This document shows positions 18,187 through 24,171 of a DNA stretch of 38,889 bases, piece by piece. The notes under the pieces are model-generated. The model saw nothing but the letters and a program-made list of their open reading frames with translations. It was not told where the DNA came from and made no database searches. This DNA comes from Mangrovicoccus sp. HB161399. Its GTDB lineage: Bacteria; Pseudomonadota; Alphaproteobacteria; Rhodobacterales; Rhodobacteraceae. Position 1 is the first letter of the stretch. The number at the start of each line of letters is the position of its first letter. Made by a program: the position numbers and the translations under genes. The stretch lies in assembly GCF_013184745.1 (NCBI RefSeq), contig NZ_JAATVU010000056.1, positions 1 through 38,889 on the forward strand, read 5' to 3'.

Positions 18187-18852
18187 TTGGGACGGCGCTC
18201 TTTGCATCAGGAGATCACCTGCGAGATCCGCGAGATGATCCTGGCCGGCCAGCTCCGGCCCGGCTCCAAGGTGCCGGAGAAGGAACTGGCCGAACAGCTG
18301 GAGATCTCCCGCACGCCCTTGCGCGAGGCGCTGAAAGCGCTGTCGGTCGAAGGGCTGGTGACCCTGATGCCGAACCGCGGCGCGAGCGTCTCCGTGGTGA
18401 CGCGCCAGCAGCTGGAGGAGCTTCTGCCGGTGATGGGCGTGCTGGAGGAGCTGGGCGGCGCGCTGCTCTGCGCCCGGCTGGCCGCGGCGGAGGACCGCGC
18501 GGCCATGCTGGCGCCGCTGGAAGCGCTGCATGCGGAGATCCTCGCGGGCTACGCCGCCTGCGACGAGCCGCGCTACCGCAAGGCGAACAAGGGCTTCCAC
18601 GAGGCGGTGATCGCGCAGGGCGGCAACGGCGAGCTACTGGAAATCTACCGCATCGCGCTGGCCCGGATGCACATGAGCCGGTTCCTCGCCGAGAAGACCG
18701 CGGAGGACTGGGCGCAGGCTGTGGCCGATCACGAAGGCATCATTGCGGCGATCCGGGCGGGCGACGGCCCGCTGACGGGACGGCTGCTGCGCCACCATGC
18801 CGAGCACACGGCGCGGCGCGCGGTACTGAACGCGCTCGACCGGCAGGGGTGA
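18187..18852 (+). CDS. GntR-family regulator with FCD domain
   Basis: A 221-aa regulator. The winged helix occupies residues about 1-70 (LAEQLEISRTPLREALKALSVEGLVTLMPNRGASV) and a helical FCD domain the rest, with metal-site histidines in NKGFHEAVIAQGG, DHEGII and RLLRHHAEH. It starts with TTG nine bases after a strong AGGAGGAGA; no ATG or GTG is available until inside the DNA-binding domain. It converges on the amidase-dctPQM operon, ending 34 bp from dctM, and is its probable regulator. It is not close to the GntR protein of the AKR cluster in sequence beyond the common fold. Confidence 0.9.
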   Translation: MGRRSLHQEITCEIREMILAGQLRPGSKVPEKELAEQLEISRTPLREALKALSVEGLVTLMPNRGASVSVVTRQQLEELLPVMGVLEELGGALLCARLAAAEDRAAMLAPLEALHAEILAGYAACDEPRYRKANKGFHEAVIAQGGNGELLEIYRIALARMHMSRFLAEKTAEDWAQAVADHEGIIAAIRAGDGPLTGRLLRHHAEHTARRAVLNALDRQG

Positions 18853-18857
18853 GCCCC

Positions 18858-18875
18858 GCCGCCCCGGGAGGCGGC
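18858..18875. terminator. Short symmetrical hairpin between convergent gntR and dctM
   Basis: GCCGCC and GGCGGC with a 6-base loop sit in the 34-bp gap between two convergent genes and may act in both directions. No U tract on either side, so efficiency is uncertain. Confidence 0.4.
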
Positions 18876-18886
18876 AGGGCAGGGGA

Positions 18887-20206
18887 TCAGTCGAACATCA
18901 CCGCGGGCAGCCACAGGGCGATGGCCGGGAAGGCTAGCACCAGGATCAGCGCGATCACCTGCAGCCCGACGAACTGGAACATGCCCGAATAGATCTCCTT
19001 CAGGTGCCATTGCGGCGCGACGGCCTTCAGGTAGTAGGCGGCCATCGCCACCGGGGGCGACAGGAAGGCGGTTTGCAGGTTCACCGCGACCAGCGCGCTG
19101 ATCCACAGGAGGTTCAGCCCCGCCTGCTGCACGATCGGCAGGAAGATCGGCAGGAAGATGAACACGATCGGCGCCCACTCCAGCGGCCATCCCAGCAGGA
19201 ACACGACGATCATCAGCGCCATGACCACGCCGAAGGGCGGCAGGTCCCAGCTGACCAGCAGGTTGGCGATCCAGGGGCCCGTGCCCAGCCGGTTGAAAAC
19301 CGCGCCGAACATGTTGGAGGCGAGCAGCAGGAACAGGATCATCGAAGAGACGATCACCGTCTGGTAGAGCGCCATGCGGAGCCGCGGCAGCGTGAAGCGG
19401 CCATAGAGAATCGTCAGGATCAGCGCGCCGGCCGCGCCCATGCCGGCGCCCTCGGTCGGAGTGGCGACGCCGGTGAGGATGCTGCCCAGCGTCGCGCCGA
19501 TCAGCACCAGCATCGGCGTCATGCCGACGATCAGCTCCTTGACCGCGACCCTCCAGTTGGCCGGGCGCTCCGCTTCGGGAAGGGCCGGGCCGAGCGCCGG
19601 ATTGATCCAGCAGCGGACCAGCGTGTAGGCGAGGAAGAGCCCGGTGATCAGCAGCCCCGGCAGGATGCAGGCGGCGAAGAGCTTGGGGATCGAGACGCCG
19701 ACCACCGGGCCCAGCACCACCAGCATCACCGAGGGCGGGATCAGGATGCCGAGGGTGCCGCCGGCGGTGATCGTGCCTGCGGACAGGGCCGGATCGTATT
19801 TCGACTTGGTCATCACCGGGGCGGCCAGCATGCCGATCAGCGTCACCGAGGCGCCGATGATGCCCGTCGCCGTGGCGAAGATCGTCGAGGTCAGCAGCAC
19901 GCCGATATAGAGCGCGCCCGGCACGCGGGCGAGGGTGAACTGGAATCCCTTGAACAGCCGCTCCATGATGCCGGCCTGTTCGAGGATGTAGCCCATGAAG
20001 ACGAAGAGCGGCACGGCGGCCAGTGTCTCGGTCCCCATCACGCCCCAGGCCTGGTAGACCATCAGGTCGAAGGCGCGGTCGCCGAGGCCGAGATAGCCGA
20101 AGAACACGGTCAGCACGATCAGCGTGAAGGCGATCGGGAAGCCCGCGAAGATGCCGACCAGCAGCGAGGCCAGCTGCACGAAGCCGAGGATGACGCCGAA
20201 ACTCAT
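18887..20206 (-). CDS. dctM: TRAP transporter large permease, DctM family
   Basis: A 439-aa very hydrophobic protein with about 12 membrane spans, the large subunit that carries Na+-coupled solute translocation. It has typical DctM sequences: AGIFAGFPIAFTL, AAVPLFVFMGYILEQAG, GVSIPKLFAACILPGLL and TPTEGAGMGAAGALIL. It overlaps dctQ by 4 bp (ATGA) and ends the amidase-dctP-dctQ-dctM operon. Substrate is set by the DctP protein. Confidence 0.95.
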   Translation of the reverse strand: MSFGVILGFVQLASLLVGIFAGFPIAFTLIVLTVFFGYLGLGDRAFDLMVYQAWGVMGTETLAAVPLFVFMGYILEQAGIMERLFKGFQFTLARVPGALYIGVLLTSTIFATATGIIGASVTLIGMLAAPVMTKSKYDPALSAGTITAGGTLGILIPPSVMLVVLGPVVGVSIPKLFAACILPGLLITGLFLAYTLVRCWINPALGPALPEAERPANWRVAVKELIVGMTPMLVLIGATLGSILTGVATPTEGAGMGAAGALILTILYGRFTLPRLRMALYQTVIVSSMILFLLLASNMFGAVFNRLGTGPWIANLLVSWDLPPFGVVMALMIVVFLLGWPLEWAPIVFIFLPIFLPIVQQAGLNLLWISALVAVNLQTAFLSPPVAMAAYYLKAVAPQWHLKEIYSGMFQFVGLQVIALILVLAFPAIALWLPAVMFD

Positions 20207-20814
20207 GCGGATTCTCCGCTGCGGAACTGGAACGCGGCCTTGATCACCTCGGAAACGCCCTGGATCATCAGCAGCAGCGCGGTGGCCGGGATGACCGCGC
20301 GGTAGGGCCAGAGGATCGGCCGCCAGAAGCTGGCCGAGGCGCGCTCGGTGATCATGAAGGAGCTCAGCGCCTTGTCGAAGCCGGCCCAGAAGAAGAAGAA
20401 CAGCCCCGGAAAGAACAGGAGCACGTAGAAGACGAGGTCGACGCCCGCCTGGGTGCGCGGCGACCAGTCCTTGAAGAACAGGTCGGTGCGGATATGCCCG
20501 CCGAAGCGCAGCGTCGTCCCCGCCCCCAGCATGAAGATCGTGCCGTAGAGCATGTAGCTGAGGTCATAGGCCCAGATGCTGGGATTGTTGAACGCGTAGC
20601 GGCGGATCGCCTCCATCACCACGATGGCCACCAGCGCCAGCACCAGCCAGCTGAGGACGTGGCCGTAGAGATCGGCGAAGCGGTCGATCTTCATCACGAT
20701 GCCGCGCCAGGGATCGGGGATGTTCGGGACCGCCTTGCGCATCTGCTCGAGATCCGGAAGGTCCTCGTCCTGCTTGAGCGCGCGCAGGAGCGCGTCGTCG
20801 TCTTCGGCTGCCAT
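20203..20814 (-). CDS. dctQ: TRAP transporter small permease, DctQ family
   Basis: A 203-aa protein with a long hydrophilic N-terminal segment (MAAEDDDALLRALKQDED...) followed by four predicted membrane spans, the DctQ architecture. RRYAFNNPSIWAYDLSYMLYGTIFMLGAG and GHIRTDLFF are family signatures. The ATG at 20814 follows AAGGA with 6-base spacing; an earlier in-frame start at 20868 falls within the intergenic hairpin. It is larger than average DctQ because of the N-terminal tail and belongs to the large-DctQ type that accompanies TakP-like receptors. Confidence 0.92.
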   Translation of the reverse strand: MAAEDDDALLRALKQDEDLPDLEQMRKAVPNIPDPWRGIVMKIDRFADLYGHVLSWLVLALVAIVVMEAIRRYAFNNPSIWAYDLSYMLYGTIFMLGAGTTLRFGGHIRTDLFFKDWSPRTQAGVDLVFYVLLFFPGLFFFFWAGFDKALSSFMITERASASFWRPILWPYRAVIPATALLLMIQGVSEVIKAAFQFRSGESA

Positions 20815-20839
20815 GTCGGATCCTTGCCTGCCGTTCGGA

Positions 20840-20865
20840 CGGAGGACGGCCCGTGCCGCCCTCCG
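20840..20865 (-). repeat. Intergenic hairpin between dctP and dctQ
   Basis: CGGAGG-A-CGGC pairs with GCCG-C-CCTCCG around a 4-base loop: ten base pairs with one mismatch. It begins 7 bases after the dctP stop, without a U tract. Likely a read-through hairpin that protects the upstream dctP message and raises receptor over permease levels (inference). Confidence 0.5.
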
Positions 20866-20872
20866 CACGGGA

Positions 20873-21976
20873 TCATTCGAAGCCGAAATGCTTCAGCGCG
20901 ATGTCGGCCGGCGGGTTGATCCGCGCCTTCAGCGGCACGACGCGGGCGGCGAAGTCCTGCTGGCTGTCCAGCACCTTGGCGAAGAACTCGTCCTGTTCGG
21001 CATAGCGGTCGAGCACCGCCGACCATGCAGCCAGCTGCGCCTCCATCACGTCGCGAGGGGTCTCGGTGACCTTGACGCCCATCTCGGTCTCCATTTTGGC
21101 GAGCGCCTTGGAGTTCTCGTCGAGACCCTTCCAGTAGAAATCGGCGGATTCGGCCATGACGGCATAGGTGACGATCGCCTTCAGGTCGTCGGGCAGCTCG
21201 TCCCAGCGCTCCTTGGAGACGAAGAAGTTCTGGATCAGGCCCAGCTGCAGGTAGCTCGGCATCATGTAGATCTTCCGCACGTCCGGGAGGCCGAGGATCA
21301 TGTCGGCCTTCGGCCCGAAATACTCGGCGGCCTCGATCACGCCCTGCTCCAGCGAGGGCACGACCTCGGATCCGGGCACGGTCACCACGGCCGCGCCCAT
21401 CTCGCGCATGACGTCGACCGGCAGGCCGGGCGTGCGGTACTTCATGCCCTTGATGTCCTCGGCAGAGGTCACCGGCTCCTCGAACCAGCCGAAGGGCTGC
21501 GCCTGGGCCGGGCTCAGCAGGAAGGACACGGTGTTGGTCATCTGCAGCGTGTCGTTGATGTATTCGGCGAACAGTTCCTTGCCGCCGCCGTAATACATCC
21601 AGCCCATCAGGTCGATCGAGGGCATGCCGAAGCCCGGCGCCGAGGCGAAGAGGCTGCCTGCCGGATGCTTGCCGACCCAGTAGTCGGCATCGCCCCCGGC
21701 CGCGTCGATCACGCCGTCATTGACCGCGTCGAGCACGTCGAAGGCCGGGACGAAGGCACCGCCGGGGCTGACCTCCATGATTAGGCGGCCGCCGGACATC
21801 TGCTCGATCATCTCGGCGAGCCGGACGAAGGTCATGTGCAGGTCGTCGCCCGAGGCATAGGCGGTCTGGACGGTCCATTTGAATTCCTGCGCCGCGGCGG
21901 GCAGCGCAAGGCAGGCCATGGCGGCCGCCGTGGCGGCGCCCTTCACGGGGAGGGCGATCTTGGAAAGGAAGGACAT
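20873..21976 (-). CDS. dctP: TRAP transporter substrate-binding protein, DctP family (TakP-like)
   Basis: A 367-aa periplasmic protein with a Sec signal peptide of about 29 residues (MSFLSKIALPVKG, hydrophobic core, PAAA cleavage before QEF). The mature protein resembles the TakP group: MSGGRLIMEVSPGGAFVPAFDVLDAVNDGVID, MYYGGGKELF, KGMKYRTPGLPVDVM and EQGVIEAAEYFGPKAD. TakP relatives bind alpha-keto acids or other monocarboxylates; the Arg in KYRTPG is in the usual carboxylate-contact position. GAGGAA precedes the ATG. It sits after the amidase gene (95-bp gap) and before dctQ, bracketed by hairpins on both sides. The linked amidase suggests an amide-bearing carboxylate ligand, which is inference. 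Confidence 0.93.
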   Translation of the reverse strand: MSFLSKIALPVKGAATAAAMACLALPAAAQEFKWTVQTAYASGDDLHMTFVRLAEMIEQMSGGRLIMEVSPGGAFVPAFDVLDAVNDGVIDAAGGDADYWVGKHPAGSLFASAPGFGMPSIDLMGWMYYGGGKELFAEYINDTLQMTNTVSFLLSPAQAQPFGWFEEPVTSAEDIKGMKYRTPGLPVDVMREMGAAVVTVPGSEVVPSLEQGVIEAAEYFGPKADMILGLPDVRKIYMMPSYLQLGLIQNFFVSKERWDELPDDLKAIVTYAVMAESADFYWKGLDENSKALAKMETEMGVKVTETPRDVMEAQLAAWSAVLDRYAEQDEFFAKVLDSQQDFAARVVPLKARINPPADIALKHFGFE

Positions 21977-22035
21977 TGCGTTTCCTCGCTGTTGGATTGG
22001 GTCGGGCCGCGGCTTGCTTTTCTTGGAGGTTTCGT

Positions 22036-22062
22036 CCCGGCAGGGCGGCCCTGCCTGCCGGG
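22036..22062 (-). repeat. Intergenic hairpin between amidase and dctP
   Basis: Perfect 9-bp arms CCCGGCAGG and CCTGCCGGG around a 9-base loop, 9 bases after the amidase stop, not followed by U residues. It may partly terminate or be a processing/stability element separating amidase and dctP expression. Confidence 0.5.
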
Positions 22063-22071
22063 CCCCGTTGT

Positions 22072-23253
22072 TCAGTCCGGCGCGGTCCCGGCCACCAGCG
22101 GCTCGAAGCGGGAGGCGAGCGCGCAGAGGAAGGCATCGCGCCCCGGCGCGGCGTTGAACTGCACCGAGGATTTCAGCCCGTTCGCCGCCGCGCCGCCCGG
22201 CACGCAGGCCGCGGGCAGCTTGGCGAGCGACCAGATGCGGTTGACGAAGGGATCGCCGGTCCAGCCCAGCCCTTCCGGCGCCAGCGCGGCGGCTGCCGGC
22301 CCCATCACCGCGTCGATGTCCGCGAAGAGGGCGGTGCAGAACAGCCGGAACCGGTCGGCGGTCTCCAGCGCCGCTGCATAGTCCTCGTGGGGAATCGCCA
22401 GGGATGCGTCGCAGAAATCGCGCAGTTCCTCCGACAGCAGGTCGCGGTGCTCCGCCAGCTCGCGCGCCAGCGCGCGGGGGATTTCGTAGCCCATGACGGT
22501 CTTCTGCGCGTCCATCATCTCGAGGAACGGCGCCGGATCGTCGAGCTCGGTGACGCTGTGGCCGGCCGCGCGGATCGCCTCCGCTGCCCCTGTGACGGTG
22601 CTGCGGGTGGCGTCATCCACGGCCTCCCAGACCGCAGCCGGCAGCAGCGCGAGCTTCAGCGGGCGGTCGGGCAGGGGCTCGGGCGACCAGGCGGGAAAGG
22701 CCTTCAGCATCGCCTCGATCCCGGCCATGTCGCGGGCGAAGACGCCGACCCGGTCGAGCGTCGGCGACATGATGCGCACGCCCGCGCGGGGAATGTAGCC
22801 TGCCGAAGGCAGGAAGCCCGCGATGCCGCAGAAGGCGGCCGGGCGGATCACCGATCCGGCGGTCTGGGTGCCGAGCGCCCAGTCGAGCAGTCCGGCGGAG
22901 ACGCCCGCGACCGAGCCCGAGGAACTGCCGCCCGGCGAATGCGCCATGTTCAGCGGGTTGCGCGTCGGGCCGGGCTTCGTGGTGGCGTATTCGGTGGTGA
23001 CGGTCTTGCCGATCACGGTGGCGCCGGCGGCTTCCAGGGCTGCGACGCAGGGCGCGGTGGCGGCGGGCATCTGCCCCTCGCAGATCGGCGAGCCGCATTG
23101 CGTCGCCAGCCCGGCCACATCGATGATGTCCTTGACGCCCAGCCGTATGGCCGGGCGGTCCGCGGGCAGATCGGGGGACAGCTGGACGAAAGCCTTCAGC
23201 TCCCGTTCCACGTTTCCAAGCTCCGCGATCCAGTCGGGGGTCGTCATTGCCAT
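22072..23253 (-). CDS. Amidase-signature hydrolase, malonamidase-like
   Basis: A 393-aa amidase-signature enzyme. The Ser-cisSer-Lys triad is visible: Lys41 (GVKDIID), cis-Ser110 (GGSSSGS) and nucleophile Ser134 (GTQTAGSVIRP). Spacings of 69 and 24 residues equal those I recall for malonamidase E2 (Lys62, Ser131, Ser155). It hydrolyses an amide to acid and ammonia in the cytosol; the compact size also fits malonamidase-like members rather than GatA. Start at ATG 23253 after AGGA; ATG at 23247 is a close alternative. It is first in the operon with dctPQM, so the TRAP system probably imports its amide substrate or an analogue. The true substrate is not deducible. Confidence 0.9.
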   Translation of the reverse strand: MAMTTPDWIAELGNVERELKAFVQLSPDLPADRPAIRLGVKDIIDVAGLATQCGSPICEGQMPAATAPCVAALEAAGATVIGKTVTTEYATTKPGPTRNPLNMAHSPGGSSSGSVAGVSAGLLDWALGTQTAGSVIRPAAFCGIAGFLPSAGYIPRAGVRIMSPTLDRVGVFARDMAGIEAMLKAFPAWSPEPLPDRPLKLALLPAAVWEAVDDATRSTVTGAAEAIRAAGHSVTELDDPAPFLEMMDAQKTVMGYEIPRALARELAEHRDLLSEELRDFCDASLAIPHEDYAAALETADRFRLFCTALFADIDAVMGPAAAALAPEGLGWTGDPFVNRIWSLAKLPAACVPGGAAANGLKSSVQFNAAPGRDAFLCALASRFEPLVAGTAPD

Positions 23254-23325
23254 GCCTGTCTTTCCTGCCAGTTCCGTGCAGGAGTTTCTGCGCGGCAGCA
23301 TGACTCGGGCAAGATATAATTATTC

Positions 23326-23338
23326 ATGCAAAATGCAT
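23326..23338. promoter_or_regulatory. Candidate operator upstream of the amidase-TRAP operon
   Basis: ATGCAAAATGCAT is a 5-bp inverted repeat with a 3-base centre in the AT-rich leader (about 23310-23370) upstream of the amidase gene. Nearby TATAAT/ATTATATC-like sequence could provide the -10. Symmetry and size suit a GntR/FCD dimer, the likely ligand being the GntR protein at 18187-18852. Inferred. Confidence 0.4.
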
Positions 23339-23467
23339 CGTAGCCGGCTGCACGATATTTATGCTTCGCGGCAATGAATTTTGTGCGGTGATGCCGGATT
23401 TTGGGCATCCTCCCGAAACCGTGTCTGCATCGCGGCAGGCTGTAGTCAAGCTTCTGGGGTGTTTTGG

Positions 23468-23584
23468 AAAAAAGAAGCGGCGACCCCAGGGAGGAGGAGG
23501 GGGCCGCCGCAGATTTTCCGCAGCTCAGGGAGGAGGAGGAGCTGCCGGAAACTCGTAAATCCGGAGGATGCTGCTGCATCCGAT
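23468..23584 (-). ncRNA. Predicted cuckoo/CcsR-like small RNA with two CCUCCUCCC loops
   Basis: On the minus strand three stem-loops follow each other. Hairpin 1 is GGATGC-loop-GCATCC (23581-23566). Hairpin 2 has a 7-bp stem GCAGCTC/GAGCTGC (23545-23520). Hairpin 3 has an 11-bp stem with one G-U pair (23510-23477) and runs into TTCTTTTTT, an intrinsic terminator. Hairpins 2 and 3 display the identical 12-base loop CTCCTCCTCCCT, complementary to Shine-Dalgarno sequences. Rhodobacter CcsR/cuckoo RNAs are known for exactly such CCUCCUCCC loops in stem-loops and act in stress responses. Those are often linked to a small DUF1127 gene; I find none here. The transcript would be about 115 nt from the promoter at 23591-23619. 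It lies downstream of uspA, same strand. No protein frame here is convincing. Confidence 0.7.
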
Positions 23585-23590
23585 ACAGAG

Positions 23591-23619
23591 ACATTAGCCG
23601 GTCTGCTGCGTTGCAGCAA
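23591..23619 (-). promoter_or_regulatory. Predicted promoter of the small RNA
   Basis: Minus strand TTGCTG (23619-23614), 17-base spacer, TAATGT (23596-23591). Transcription would begin near 23584, just before hairpin 1. The CTTG...CTAAT context might also suit an RpoH-type sigma factor, as used by CcsR RNAs in Rhodobacter. Confidence 0.5.
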
Positions 23620-23634
23620 GATATTTTGCTGCAA
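23611..23634. promoter_or_regulatory. 24-bp inverted repeat over the sRNA -35 region
   Basis: TTGCAGCAA-N6-TTGCTGCAA is a perfect repeat whose proximal arm contains the predicted -35 of the small RNA. It has no U tract, so an operator is more likely than a terminator. The regulator is unknown. Confidence 0.45.
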
Positions 23635-23685
23635 GGCAGCAATGCAGTTGCAGCATGGCTCCCGGGCCATGGCCCGGACATGCAA

Positions 23686-23712
23686 GGACCGGCCCCCAGG
23701 GAAGGCCGGTCC
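23686..23712 (-). terminator. Hairpin downstream of uspA-like gene
   Basis: Perfect 9-bp arms GGACCGGCC and GGCCGGTCC with a 9-base loop, 23 bases after the uspA stop. It lacks a U tract but is the best candidate 3' end for the TAXI-TRAP operon. Confidence 0.5.
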
Positions 23713-23735
23713 CACAGCCGCGCAGCATGGGCGGC

Positions 23736-24158
23736 TCAGCCGTCGCGCAGCACCAGCACGGATTTCCTCGAATGCCGCAGCAGCCGCGAGGCGTTGCTGC
23801 CGAGCAGATATTCCCTGAGCTCGGGCCGGTGCGCGCCGACGATGATGAGCCCGACATCCAGCTCGTCTGCCAGCCGGATCACCTTGTCGTAGACCGTGCC
23901 TTCAAGCACGTGGATCTGCGCGTCGATCCCGGCAGCCTCCACCGCGCGGACCAGCTCGCCGCGGGCGGCTTCGAGCGAGCGGGCCTCGAAATCCTCGCCC
24001 AGCTGCGAGCCGACGATCGCCATGCCGACATCGGGCACGACGGTGACGACATGCAGCGCCGCCCCCCAGCAGGCACAGCTTTCGGCTGCAGCCTTCAGCA
24101 GGGCCTGCGTCTCGCCGGGAACCGCGACGTCGACGGATGCCAGAACGGACTTGAACAT
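23736..24158 (-). CDS. Universal stress protein (UspA family), TRAP-linked
   Basis: A 140-aa Usp domain: MFKSVLASVDVA at the start, LHVVTVVPD, and the C-terminal nucleotide-binding segment IIVGAHRPELREYLLGSNASRLLRHSRKSVLVLR. The G-x2-G-x9-G(S/T) ATP motif has Arg in place of the second Gly, while GSNAS is kept. It is separated by 13 bp from the fused TRAP permease gene and so belongs to that operon. The known parallel is TeaD of Halomonas, a Usp protein that tunes the TeaABC TRAP transporter; a similar role is likely but inferred. GGGGAG precedes the ATG. Confidence 0.92.
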   Translation of the reverse strand: MFKSVLASVDVAVPGETQALLKAAAESCACWGAALHVVTVVPDVGMAIVGSQLGEDFEARSLEAARGELVRAVEAAGIDAQIHVLEGTVYDKVIRLADELDVGLIIVGAHRPELREYLLGSNASRLLRHSRKSVLVLRDG

Positions 24159-24171
24159 CTCCTGTCTCCCC

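Noticed and set aside
23662-23677. CCGGGCCATGGCCCGG palindrome
   Set aside because: Perfect but pure GC-rich with no position relative to a promoter; likely chance or part of the uspA 3' region.
23446-23715. An 89-codon minus-strand frame over the sRNA region, considered as a DUF1127-like small protein
   Set aside because: It lacks the Arg/Leu-rich DUF1127 pattern, and the same DNA is better explained by three hairpins and a terminator.
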